Positions 9,011 through 17,789 of a DNA stretch of 64,000 bases are shown one piece after another. This DNA is from Bog-473 sp963788125. GTDB taxonomy: Bacteria > Actinomycetota > Acidimicrobiia > Acidimicrobiales > RAAP-2. The DNA lies in NCBI GenBank assembly GCA_963788125.1, contig CAWBFN010000001.1:1116001-1180000 (forward strand), in the 5' to 3' direction. Position numbers and translations under genes: made by a program. A model generated the notes under the pieces. The model saw nothing but the letters and a program-made list of their open reading frames with translations. It did no database searches and was not told the DNA's origin. Each line of letters starts with the position of its first letter. The first letter of the stretch is position 1.

Positions 9011-9397
9011 TCAACCGGTTAGTGCGCGCAGGGCGACCGCTTGCGCTTCGATAACACGCTCCCGTTCTTCGGCGCGTGCCTCCGCCACCTCTGCTCGGCG
9101 TCGCAAGTCGGCGACCTCGGATCGGAGCGCTTCAAGCTCATCCATCGGCAGGGCACCTATGCCTCGTATCTCCGGTGTCTCCCCCTCGACAGCGTTCACC
9201 TGAAAGCCAGCGGCAAGGAGGTCCGCGACTGGAATGAGCCATGGGCCTGCCCCGGATCGTCCCGACTGGTGCGCTCCGGGAAACCTGGGGAGGTGACGTC
9301 GTATGGTCCGTGGATGGACGCCTGCTGCAGCAGCGGCCTGCGTGATAGTCAGCTCCCCGCCCTGAGGAGGAGAAAACGCATCGTGCTCGCTCGTCAT
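9011..9397 (-). CDS. HTH DNA-binding protein with C-terminal coiled coil
   Basis: 128 residues. Residues 16-40 (LTITQAAAAAGVHPRTIRRH) form a MerR/excisionase-like helix-turn-helix. Residues ~84-125 (LRSEVADLRRRAEVAEARAE) are a charged heptad coiled coil for oligomerisation. Its ATG overlaps the stop of the serine recombinase by 4 nt (ATGA), so the two are translationally coupled. It may act as a regulator or accessory factor of the recombinase; this is inference from position. Confidence 0.75.
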   Translation of the reverse strand: MTSEHDAFSPPQGGELTITQAAAAAGVHPRTIRRHLPRFPGAHQSGRSGAGPWLIPVADLLAAGFQVNAVEGETPEIRGIGALPMDELEALRSEVADLRRRAEVAEARAEERERVIEAQAVALRALTG

Positions 9398-10086
9398 GCG
9401 ACGGCATCTCTCGTGGCGGCAAGCTCGGCGTCTCGGGCAACCGAGCGGCTGACGTGGGCGACGGTGCTTGCGTACCAGATACCGCCCTTGGCGGTAGCCA
9501 CCCCTTCCGTGTTGAGGTCCAAGGCGATCGCTCGGAGTGAACGGCCTTCGCCCACCTCGTGGGCGATCCGCTCGCGGACGGCGGTTGAGAGAATCGGGAC
9601 CTGGCCGATCCGCATACCCGCCTCACGCCGAACACGGTGAGCGGCTGCAGTCCTCTCGCCAATTACTTCTGACTCCCACTGGCTGATAGCAGCCATGACG
9701 TTCGCCACCATCTTTCCTGCGGGGGTCGAGGTATCCACCCCCACGTCGAGGGCCACGACCTGCCAGCCCTTGCGCTGGGCCTGACCCAGGAGGGAGGCGA
9801 AGTCCTGCACCGAACGACTGAGTCGGTCCAGTTTGAGTGTCACCAGGGCATCCGCCTCGCCACGGTCCAGCATGGCCAGAGCTTCCGTGAGTGCGGGTCG
9901 ACCCGAGAGGCGTTTTCCTGAGTGGCCAGCGTCGGTAGCCACATGGACAAGTGTCCACCCTCGCTCGGCGACTGCGGCAGTCGCTCTGTCGAGCTGGTCG
10001 GTCAACCCCAAACCACTTTCAGCCTGCTGACCAGTGCTGACACGGGTATAGATGATGGCTCGGACCGCCTCCGGGGTCGTTTTCAC
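9394..10086 (-). CDS. Small serine recombinase (resolvase/invertase family)
   Basis: About 230 residues from GTG 10086; an upstream ATG at 10134 is possible. The catalytic Ser lies in IIYTRVSTGQQAESG. The conserved LDRLSRSVQDF motif and the GKMVANVMAAISQWESEVI helix E region are present. A short C-terminal helical DNA-binding region (SLRAIALDLNTEGVATA) follows. The size is that of resolvases or small integrases of phages and plasmids, not large serine integrases. It acts on short DNA sites to invert, resolve or integrate DNA. No partner site could be recognised. Confidence 0.9.
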   Translation of the reverse strand: MKTTPEAVRAIIYTRVSTGQQAESGLGLTDQLDRATAAVAERGWTLVHVATDAGHSGKRLSGRPALTEALAMLDRGEADALVTLKLDRLSRSVQDFASLLGQAQRKGWQVVALDVGVDTSTPAGKMVANVMAAISQWESEVIGERTAAAHRVRREAGMRIGQVPILSTAVRERIAHEVGEGRSLRAIALDLNTEGVATAKGGIWYASTVAHVSRSVARDAELAATRDAVA

Positions 10087-10165
10087 GTGTCCAACTGTAC
10101 AGGTTTGGGACCATGTCTGTCCATGACTTGTCATAGGACACGTTGGGTATGGGCGTTTGCCCGAG

Positions 10166-10629
10166 TCAGTATGGTTGGCGAACACCCTGTTGGCCGCTGC
10201 CGAGAATGCCAGCCATATCGACATCTGGCGCGGGTTCCTCCAACGTCCTGAGCCATTCAAGTGCCCACCGAAGGTTGTCAGCCAGGAGCTGCATTCCCAC
10301 GGGGTTGGGGCTTATGAGCGGAGTCTTCCCGTCGGCGATGTTCTGAGCCTGGATCGCGATCTCCGTGAGTCGCTCCATGAGCACTGGCAGATCCTCGGTC
10401 TCAAAATCGTCCGGAGCGCCGTTGAGGATCGCATAGACAGTGGGGGGTCGTAGGCCGAGTACCTGGGCCACCTCTGAAACTGTCATCATCTGGCGCAGTT
10501 GGCCGACCACCCACGACTTCCCCGCGCCATGTCCCGTGCCCGGCGTTGAGTGTTGGAAATCTCTGCGTTGTAGGCATGGAACTCGGCGACCAGCGTCTTG
10601 ACCCGAACTTGGGCGTTATCAGGCTTCAT
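10166..10629 (-). pseudogene. HTH regulator, one frameshift after residue ~34
   Basis: ATG 10629 has a GGAGAG ribosome site (MKPDNAQVRVKTLVAEFHAY). After about 34 codons the frame is lost in a G run near 10527. The adjacent frame carries WVVGQLRQMMTVSEVAQVLG and RPPTVYAILNGAPDD, a helix-turn-helix typical of small mobile-element regulators. Restoring one G gives a ~153-residue protein. If the frameshift is real, a shorter HTH protein could still start at GTG 10510. It sits just upstream of the recombinase and probably belongs to the same mobile module. Confidence 0.6.
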
Positions 10630-10727
10630 CGGCTCTCCTGAAGGTTGTTTACTGCCCCCACCCTAACACAGATTATTGACCGGGGGATAAAAGCGGATCA
10701 GGCGGCCTCACGAGGGCAAGGGCCTCG

Positions 10728-11469
10728 CTAGCGGAGCGGTACCGGAAACGTCAGATCCCCCCAGTGCACGGTCAGGGTCGAGGCAGCCTCGGGAATGGCC
10801 GGAGCGAACTGAGCGCGCCCGGTGTATTCGTCGCTGCTGCCACCGGCACCGCCACCCATACGGTGGTATTTGGTGTCCACATCATCGGAGAGTCCCAGCT
10901 CTCGCCCTGGTTGGTTGAGTCGGTGAAGGAACTGGTGGCGCATCATCTGGCGCTCGTGCGGGCAGACCTTCCGTATCGCGTTCGTGCTCCGATAGCTCTT
11001 GGGCGAACTGCAGTTCAGGGTCCGGTAATGGAGCAAGCCGCCACGCGACAGCGACCTTGGAGTCATATCGCTCGATTCCCAGGATCTGCACCCGGCCACC
11101 GAATGGAACAGGTTGGTCGGCTTCCTTCACGGGGATGAGTTCTAAGAACCGGCTGAGTGGAGGGGCTGGTTGGCGAGGCGGACGTTCACCTTCACCGATG
11201 TAGATGGCTCGACCGTGTTGGTGACCCGGCGGCGGCGGCGCAAGCGGCTCAATGGGTTCCAGCCCCAACGCCACGTGCATCCGGGTGTTCCAATCCGAGA
11301 CCTCCTCCGACGACATGGCGCCTGCTGCAACGAGCGCCTCCATGGCCCCGCCGAATCCCGCCAGCATTTGGCGGGGCCACTCGATCACCTCAACTCCGTC
11401 AGGACGATCGCGAGCTATCCAGAGGCGCCCCGCTAGGTATTTCTGGGCACCCTGGTTCACGGCGAACAC
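10728..11469 (-). pseudogene. Frameshifted paralogue of the remnant at 761-1192
   Basis: The N-terminal part (ATG 11469) is open for ~165 codons, with the segments LELIPVKEADQPVPFGGRV and RYDSKVAVAWRLAPL. Near 10970 the frame shifts and the C-terminus (SDDVDTKYHRMGGGAGG, then TLTVHWGDLTFPVPL) continues in the neighbouring frame to 10728. The match to the other copy spans this join. Both copies are therefore broken in different ways. Function of the family is unknown to me. Confidence 0.65.
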
Positions 11470-11964
11470 CCTCCTTCGACGACCTAAATCTTGCCAGAAC
11501 GACCGTGGAGTTGACCCGCTCTCGTGGACACTTCCGGCGTTTTACAGGTGTCCGTGGTCCTGGGGTTTCGTCGCCCGAGGACCGAACAAATTGTCACCGT
11601 TCTTCGTGCACAAGACCCCCCAACTAGGGAGTACTCGTCATCGGTGCTCTGGTTCCCCGGTGGTCCATTGAGCGACACCCGCCGAGTAGGGATTAGTCGG
11701 ATCGCCAGCAAGAGTTACCAGCACGACTGGACACGTACCGCTCTGTTCACCGGCCGAGCCATTGGCGCTCTGCGTCCAGGAGCAACCGCCCCGGAACATA
11801 ACCGAGCCACCGGCACTGAAGGGCTGCTGAGATGTGGCGCTCATTGTCCAGCTTCCTGCCCGCCCCGTCGCTGACAAAACCCTTAAGCGAGCGCTGCCTT
11901 TGTGAGGCGCCGAGGGGCTGACACGACGAGGGCGAGGGCGAGAGTCCCGACGCGCTGAGGGTCG
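11470..11964. other. No convincing gene
   Basis: About 495 bp. A minus-strand frame at 11638-11877 contains MFRGGCSWTQSANG and a second Cys and could be a fragment of a secreted protein, but it has no start, ribosome site or recognisable family. No repeat copy seen. Confidence 0.3.
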
Positions 11965-12264
11965 CTACGCCGCTGTGGAATCGTCCAGCCCGAGTTCGGG
12001 CGGTGGTTCGTGCACAGCAGCCTCCCACAGTGCCGCAGCAGATCGCATCGCTAGGAGCCGCGCCACACCGACACCGACACCGGTGGCGACTGCCCAGCTC
12101 AGGGCATCCGCCCAAGAGGAGCGGCGGTCTCCTGCCACCTTTGGCGGCGTCGATCCTCGCAGCCCCTTCCAGATGACCTCAAGGACACGTTGCGTGACGA
12201 GTCCGGTCAGGGCTCCCAGGCCGACGGTAACCGCCTTCCAACCATATTTCTTGGCGAACGACAC
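11965..12264 (-). CDS. DUF4235 domain-containing membrane protein
   Basis: 99 residues. It begins with a short basic segment, then VTVGLGALTGLVTQRVLEVIWKG, and has a second hydrophobic helix (LSWAVATGVGVGVARLLAMRSA) and an acidic tail. The K(Y)GWKAVTVGLGALTG opening and two-helix layout match the actinobacterial DUF4235 family, a small membrane protein of unknown role. It is intact, unlike many neighbours. Confidence 0.8.
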   Translation of the reverse strand: MSFAKKYGWKAVTVGLGALTGLVTQRVLEVIWKGLRGSTPPKVAGDRRSSWADALSWAVATGVGVGVARLLAMRSAAALWEAAVHEPPPELGLDDSTAA

Positions 12265-12730
12265 ATTGACCTCTTACCCTGATGACCCCGTGCCTAACCT
12301 CGCACTGCAGATTGTGAACGGGACGCGTGGTAGCCCGATCGCCGGGAGCGGGCCGGGTGTGCCGAACAGCCAAGGAACGAAGTGTAGAAATGTCTGCATG
12401 AACACCCCCTCGGTCGCACCGTTCAGAGCCGCCTCGATATTCTTTGTAGAGGCCGTCGCCGCAGTGCCGGTGGAGCGGTACGAGAGCTGGTGGTCCGATG
12501 AGTGGCGATAGCGACCCTCAGTGCCTGGGGATACCACTCAACGGATATCACCGACGCCCTCGACGCCACAGGGCACGATTGGCGACAGGAGCACGACGAC
12601 GAGGTCAAGCGTCGGCGGGAACAGCCCAATAGATAGCTGCCCCAGTTCGCTGCCGGTTATACAGGTGATCCACCTCCTGGGATAGGCATCCGAGGGAGTC
12701 TCGGGTGCATACGCGAGCAGGAGGTGTGCG
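12265..12730. other. Mostly noncoding; possible 44-aa ORF
   Basis: A plus-strand frame from GTG 12502 to TAG 12636 has protein-like composition (STDITDALDATGHDWRQEHD, then a basic end). The frame before it ends VERYESWWSDEW, so the two could be pieces of one broken gene. Nothing else is supported here. Confidence 0.25.
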
Positions 12731-13225
12731 GTGGAGTGGAGTCCGTCTTTTGAGTGTCACGTCCGTCCCGACGGTGAACACGTATACAGGATCGGCCACG
12801 AGCTGATCGACCAGTTCTTGGAGTTCGTGGTGGGGCGGGCCCGTCCAAATACGGTGCGGGCCTATGCCCATGACCTGAGCGTGTTCTTCACGGTCGTGGC
12901 CAAGGACCCCATCGAGGTGAGGCCCAAGGACGTGATGTCCTTCGTCACGGCGCAGCGGCGGGCCAAGCCTGGAGCCGAGAACGTGGTGCGCATCGATGGC
13001 TCTGCAGGGCTCTCGGCCGCGACGATCAAGCGCCGACTGGCAGCGGTCTCGAGCTTCTATGGCTACCTGATCACGCCCACTAATGCGCGACATGGTTCAC
13101 ACGTCGCTCGTGTCATCCAGCTCTGCTCAGTTGGCGGCTACTACGACCTCAGGTTCTCCACCGACCCTTGTTACGAAGAACCAGAAAGATCTCCCCCATC
13201 AGGTGGATCGATTCAATACCTCTGA
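12731..13225 (+). pseudogene. Truncated tyrosine recombinase (N-terminal domain only)
   Basis: Residues ~20-115 form the SAM-like core-binding domain of XerC/D-type integrases: GHELIDQFLEFVVGRARPNT, VRAYAHDLSVFFTVV, and SAATIKRRLAAVSSFYGYL. After about 13080 the similarity stops. No catalytic domain (R-K-HxxR-Y) follows. The remaining 45 residues include the region of a 24-bp direct repeat and look noncoding. It is a decayed integrase cut by a later rearrangement. Confidence 0.7.
13128..13151 (+). repeat. 24-bp direct repeat, left copy
   Basis: The sequence TCAGTTGGCGGCTACTACGA followed by CCTC recurs exactly at 14046-14069. The two copies frame the RHS tip and its downstream gene. The sequence resembles DNA coding for the RHS core motif GRYYDP. 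Confidence 0.8.
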
Positions 13226-13503
13226 ATGAATTTCAGCGGAACGTTGTGCTTCTCGCACCAAGCGAGATCCCCAATTCGTGCTAGATCTGAACGCATACTT
13301 GATGCTGTCTGTTTCGCCTTTCGAAGAGACTTGCATTCTTCCACCACACACTCGGCGCCGTAGCGATTTATTGCCACAATTCTCGGCCCCCCAGTCGTAA
13401 TATCATAAGTATTAAAAAACAAGCTGACGATCAGGTCACGCAAAAGGCGATAATAGTTTGGTCCACGAGCCTCAATTGAAATCTGCTGGTTAAGATCTAT
13501 CAC
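13213..13503 (-). CDS. Hypothetical protein, candidate immunity protein
   Basis: 96 residues in notably AT-richer DNA than the window average. Features: MIDLNQQISIEARGPNYYRL, and a middle section with TTGGPRIVAINRYGAECVVEE. It lies immediately downstream of an RHS C-terminal tip on the same strand, the usual position of an immunity gene in polymorphic toxin loci. That role is inferred from position and composition only. Confidence 0.5.
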   Translation of the reverse strand: MIDLNQQISIEARGPNYYRLLRDLIVSLFFNTYDITTGGPRIVAINRYGAECVVEECKSLRKAKQTASSMRSDLARIGDLAWCEKHNVPLKFIQRY

Positions 13504-13552
13504 ATCTTGGCAGCTAACAAGTCGCTGGCCCCCTAAATATAGTCATCGTCGA

Positions 13553-14011
13553 TTATCCCTTTGGATTATGTGGGCACGATGGAGTCGCTGCGCCAGCCTC
13601 CCCGGCATCCGTCAATAGGTCGCCTAGAGCTATCCACAACTCATTCGCATAATATTCAGCCTCACCGAGTATCTGATCAGCCCAATTCTCCAAGTCCGAC
13701 GGCGTCTCTTTAATCTCTCCAAATGTTGATTTGAATGACTCAATGACTGTCTTTCCACCTTGAACTAATGCACTATTGTACGCCCAAGTCAGTGATGAAG
13801 CAATCAAATGGCCGCCTTGAACGCTGCTGTGGTAGATGTCCACAACAGAGCACCAACCAAGACAAAACAAACCACTTGGATCCACCCCGTTCACCGGGTC
13901 GTCCCCGGTGTAGGCGTAGGGCTGCCCGGTCTCGTCGAGCAGGGGGTCGACGGTCAGGAACTGCCCGGTGGCCGGGTCGTAGTAACGCCCAACTAATGGC
14001 TGGAAATCGTT
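13553..14011 (-). pseudogene. Orphan RHS-repeat C-terminal tip
   Basis: It begins with the RHS-associated core signature (GRYYDPATGQFLTVDP, then GQPYAYTGDDPVNGVDPSGL), which marks the boundary between an RHS shell and its toxin. About 95 variable residues follow (EIKETPSDLENWADQILGEA). No start codon is available: two stops lie just upstream and the repeats of the shell are absent. The tip is thus separated from any RHS body. It may serve as a silent toxin cartridge that can recombine into an intact RHS gene elsewhere. Confidence 0.65.
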
Positions 14012-14045
14012 CGTTTCGAAGGAGAACTGAGCGTGCGGACGATGT

Positions 14046-14069
14046 TCAGTTGGCGGCTACTACGACCTC
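14046..14069 (+). repeat. 24-bp direct repeat, right copy
   Basis: Identical to 13128-13151. About 918 bp separate the start points of the two copies. Confidence 0.8.
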
Positions 14070-14784
14070 TTGAACGCTCACACCTGTCGATCAAAATGGC
14101 GTCGGTGGCCGGTTCAGTCTGCCAAGGAAGCGGCGCTACTTTCGGGCGGCGATATCAGCGCATCGCTCACAAAGTGAACGCCCAGCGGTGTCATTGTCAA
14201 CCTTGTGGTCTTTTGCGCACTATCTCTTTGCCATAACCACACTCGCTTTGATTGTGGTAGACGCGGCCTGTCTCAATCCTCATCGCTTGACGCATGAAAC
14301 GCAGCAATCAGCCATATCGTGATCTCCTTTCGGGCGCCACAGGCATCCCTGGAGACTTTAGGACCGTTTCGCACGCCCCGCTCAGGTGCTCGCGGTGTGT
14401 TCACGTAATCGAAAGCAAGGGGGCTGCTACTGCGACGTCGGTCGAGTCCTTTCGATGGCGCACTTGAGTGTGTTGATAACGAACTTGGGGACAGCGCCAC
14501 GCGGCCGATTTCGAACTCGATCCGCCAGACCGGAGAACTATCAGGGTCACGCTCGCCTCATCTCGGGTCCCTGCGCCTGGCCCCACCTCAGCCATCTTGT
14601 CGTGAATCCGGGCGCAGAGAGTGCTCTACGAGCTGCCCGAACTCGAAGCCCCGTGCTCCCGCCATTGTCCTCATTGAGCGCCGATGCTTGCCTGTCAGAC
14701 GAATCGGCCCATACCTCCCCGACAACGTCCCGACCTTCGACGTCGGCAGAACACATCGAGACTGCGACGATCTCTGCAAGCTTG
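14070..14784. other. No convincing gene
   Basis: About 715 bp. All six frames give short, Arg/Ser-rich reading frames without ribosome sites or recognisable motifs. It may hold decayed remains of an RHS or mobile element. Confidence 0.4.
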
Positions 14785-15255
14785 TCACTTCGACTTTGAG
14801 GTACTCCACACTACTTTTATCGAGCGAAAAATATGCGAACCTGATAGGTAGTGGATCGTATCTATTATTTGCGAATGTACAGTCTTACTTTTACTATCGA
14901 AGAACACGCTGAGATGCGTACTGGACCGGTCAACTCCCATATAGGCATAACAGCCACCGTAGAATAGCTCGAATGTATCAATAACATCGCTTCGAGTAAG
15001 AGTTGAGGCGGTTGATTTTGCGGTTGCTTTTATCCCAACGTGTGCGTGCAGCGACTCCTGTAGGTTTCTTACTGGAGTCCCTCGACATAGTGAAGGTTCT
15101 GATTTGGGTGGATTTAGTGAACCACTAGCAATCGCAGATATGGAACTGAATGAGATCAAAGGCACAACACAAACCGACACCAATGCAACTAGCCGCACCG
15201 TGGTCTTACATTTAGAGCGCACCGTACTCCCAATGAATCCAAAGAATTTTATCAC
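14785..15255 (-). CDS. Exported or membrane-anchored hypothetical protein
   Basis: 156 residues. The N-terminus has a basic start and a hydrophobic helix (VRLVALVSVCVVPLISFSSI), either signal peptide or anchor. The rest is rich in Ser, Thr and Lys with FELFYGGCYAYMGVD. Its ATG overlaps the stop of the RHS tip (4 nt), so the two are coupled. It is AT-rich compared with the core genome. A membrane-bound immunity role is possible by position; no family recognised. Confidence 0.5.
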   Translation of the reverse strand: MIKFFGFIGSTVRSKCKTTVRLVALVSVCVVPLISFSSISAIASGSLNPPKSEPSLCRGTPVRNLQESLHAHVGIKATAKSTASTLTRSDVIDTFELFYGGCYAYMGVDRSSTHLSVFFDSKSKTVHSQIIDTIHYLSGSHIFRSIKVVWSTSKSK

Positions 15256-15857
15256 GTGTCAGCGGAGAGTACAACTGGCCGCCCGTTAGTGGAGCCCAGC
15301 GATACTACAAAGTCGGGGTCTGGAATGTCCTCGTCACTAAATAGGGCAAAGGGTAGGGGGTCAACCTCTGCGGTAATGGTCACATAGTTCGCGGGCTCCA
15401 ACCCACCACCCACCATTGCGGTCCGATTGCTTCCTGTAAACGTAAAGTCTGCTGTCTCTTGAAACACAAGCGTGGCGTATTGACAAGACGAGGCACAGAC
15501 CCAAAATGTAGTGTCAGGAAACGGTTGCTCGTCAGTCACAAACACCTGAAGAGGAACAGCACCGGCTATTTCAAAGCTAGTAAAATCTCGTCCTAACACC
15601 CCGAAAACAAAGGGTGGGCAAACATATGGAACCCCCCGGCATACTGGAATTCTGATTGGCGGGCCAAAGTAGGTCTGTACCGACGAGTCGCCAGCCTGGT
15701 CTCGAAGATTGACCGGGTTACCTGCAGTGTACACGTATGGCTCGCCCGTCTTGGCCACGTCCGGATCAATCGTCACGAACTCCCCCGTCACCGGGTCGTA
15801 GTAGCGGTCAACTAATGAATTGACCTCGCCCGTCGAGACGAATCTGGGAGGGTCCAT
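15252..15857 (-). pseudogene. Second orphan RHS C-terminal tip
   Basis: The RHS core signature is RYYDPVTGEFVTIDP followed by GEPYVYTAGNPVNLRDQAGD. A ~150-residue variable domain follows with Cys-rich and strand-rich sequence (VCRGVPYVCPPFVFGVLG, WVCASSCQYATLVFQ). I give ATG 15857 as a possible start, but the frame stays open to 16031 and no RHS repeats precede it. Like the 13.5-kb tip it lacks the shell. The variable domain is not a toxin I recognise. Confidence 0.55.
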
Positions 15858-16027
15858 CGGGCCGGGCTCAGGTGTCCCACTTTGACGGACTGATATCCAA
15901 ATGGGACATGACTCCGATGTGCCGTACGGGGCGTAGCAACTCCACGAGGCCGCTGATGTTCTCGACGGTACCGGACGGGTCCCCTTGACGTCCACACCGG
16001 CTCTGACCCGACGAGTGCTACGAGGAG

Positions 16028-16219
16028 TCATCGGAGATGCGAGGCGGGTCCTCTCCAGCCGCCAATTTCGGCCGCGACGATCGCACCCTCGATCCTTCGC
16101 CGTACCATCGCGTCACGTGGGCGGTCCTCGTCGGACGGGATGGCCTTCAGCATGTTCCGCAGTTGCTCGGCTGCGTCGCGTAGGTCGTCGCGGCTTGGCT
16201 GCTTTCGGCGGCCGTTCAT
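16028..16219 (-). CDS. Small helical phage-type protein
   Basis: 63 residues, almost entirely helical and charged (DDLRDAAEQLRNMLKAI, then MVRRRIEGAIVAAEIGGW). It follows the terminase block on the same strand, 51 nt downstream. Small proteins of this type are common beside packaging genes, but no specific function can be given. Confidence 0.45.
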   Translation of the reverse strand: MNGRRKQPSRDDLRDAAEQLRNMLKAIPSDEDRPRDAMVRRRIEGAIVAAEIGGWRGPASHLR

Positions 16220-16270
16220 AGGGCGCTCTCAAAGGCTACAGCGAGAACGCTAAGACGTTTCGATGGGTGC

Positions 16271-16959
16271 TCAGCCTCCGGTTGGTTCCATGGGTTGCTC
16301 ATCGGAAGAGTCCGCTCCCGATCGTTCCATCACGGGCTTCGGCCATCGCTCGTTGGAGTGACGGGTCCAATCCGGTGTGCGTGATCCGCGTCCTCTCCCA
16401 CGCGTGCTCCCGGCGGTGTAAACGGCGAGGCTCAGTGCCAACACGAGGTCGTCATTCACCGACTCCCGACCGTTCCCATACGAGTCCCGGCCTGCGTCGC
16501 TGATGGTGACCCGATAGGCCGTCAACTCGTCGACGAGGAGCTGCGCAGCGGGGAGGGATGCAGCGATCTTCAGCCGCTTGCTCTGGAGCGCAACTTGGGC
16601 GGCGGCGACCAAATCGCGCTTGGGGACCGACCACCGGGTGCCGCCACGTGACGCCGCCGCTCCCCCCGTGATCGTGATGGCCACCAGAGGCGTCCTGAAG
16701 GGCCTGAGGGCCGCTCTGAGCAGGTCTGTGACCGCTCGTCCCACTCCCGTTCCATCGACCGCCACGAGGACGTCTTTGGCCAGTTCAGAGCTACTAATGA
16801 GGGTGGCAATCCGCTCGACCTGAACCGGATAGGGGGTGCCGAGGGGCAGGCGCTCAATATGCCGGGCATGCAGTTCGGTACCGACGCGTTGAGCACGACC
16901 AGCGCACTGAAATCGTGGGCCTGGCCCAAGTCCACCCCGCATATGAAGCGCGGCATCAC
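16271..16959 (-). pseudogene. Terminase large subunit, nuclease part, frameshifted
   Basis: The start (MPRFICGVDLGQAHDFSAL) carries the first catalytic Asp of the RNase-H-like nuclease fold. Near 16890 the frame must shift to continue VGTELHARHIERLPLG, then DVLVAVDGTGVGRAVTDLL (second acidic site) and the C-terminal NDDLVLALSLAVY (third). In phages this domain cuts concatemeric DNA at packaging. Here it is a separate gene from the ATPase and overlaps it by 4 nt. The frameshift probably inactivates it. Confidence 0.7.
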
Positions 16960-17789
16960 GAGGCGACTTCTCCGGCAAACAGTGGGACGATTGTGGCGTC
17001 AGCGGTGGCATCGCCGTCATGAGGGCCGAAGAGGGGCCGGATGTCATCGCTGAGGGCGCCGAGTACGTCCACGGTGGCAAAAACGTTTTCCAGTGTGTCA
17101 CCGAAGACGCACTCGTACTCAGCAGCGAAGACGTTGGCGGGGAGGCTCCTTCGCTCCTCTGCGAGGAATCCGGCGCTGATGCGAGGCACCTCGTGAGCAG
17201 TGACCATGGAACGGTGCCAGTCTTCTGCCCCAGTCCACGCTTCATGGAACCAACCCCTTTTACCGAACGGTGTAGACAGGGCGATGAGCCGACCGCCTGT
17301 CACGGCCAGCATCGGTCTGACTGACTCGTACAAGCTGTCGGGAATCCAAGCTGCCTCATCGCAAACGAGCAGGTCGGCGGAGTAGCCGCGGATGACTTCC
17401 GCCCGACCTGGCAAGGAGATGATGCGGCTTCCGTTGTCCAATCGCATTGACAAAACACTCAACTGCTCCAGTCCAATCCGCGTCGGCTGGGCCATTGCCA
17501 AGGCTCGGACTTTGCCGAGCAACTCCGCCGACTGCCGCTGGCTGGCGCTCACGAGAAGTGACGTACTGCCGGGGTTGGTCAACGACTGTTCCAGGGCGAT
17601 TGCCGCCACGGTCATAGACTTGCCCGCTTGACGCGAGCACAACAACAACGCTCGGTCCGGGTGCGCTTCCATCAGACGGGCCTGCCAGGGGTCAGGCGTC
17701 ATGCCCGCGTTCACCATGAGGGCCTTCGCCTCGTGCCGGACGGGAGGTTGGAAGTGCGCGGCGGCGTGCTGAAGGTAGTCGAGACTCAT
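16956..17789 (-). CDS. Terminase large subunit, ATPase part
   Basis: 277 residues with Walker A in LLLCSRQAGKSMTVAA (about residue 50), Walker B in DLLVCDEAAWIPDS (about residue 145), and a coupling motif LIALSTPFGKRGWFH. This is the packaging motor ATPase that translocates DNA into a prohead. A normal large terminase has ATPase and nuclease in one ~450-600-aa chain. Here the chain stops after the ATPase and the nuclease starts in a new overlapping frame. No portal, capsid or tail genes are in the window. Confidence 0.85.
   Translation of the reverse strand: MSLDYLQHAAAHFQPPVRHEAKALMVNAGMTPDPWQARLMEAHPDRALLLCSRQAGKSMTVAAIALEQSLTNPGSTSLLVSASQRQSAELLGKVRALAMAQPTRIGLEQLSVLSMRLDNGSRIISLPGRAEVIRGYSADLLVCDEAAWIPDSLYESVRPMLAVTGGRLIALSTPFGKRGWFHEAWTGAEDWHRSMVTAHEVPRISAGFLAEERRSLPANVFAAEYECVFGDTLENVFATVDVLGALSDDIRPLFGPHDGDATADATIVPLFAGEVAS

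Noticed and set aside
14273..14809. Several 60-140 codon ORFs in both strands
   Set aside because: All are Arg/Ser-rich, mutually overlapping, lack ribosome sites and show no family-like pattern.
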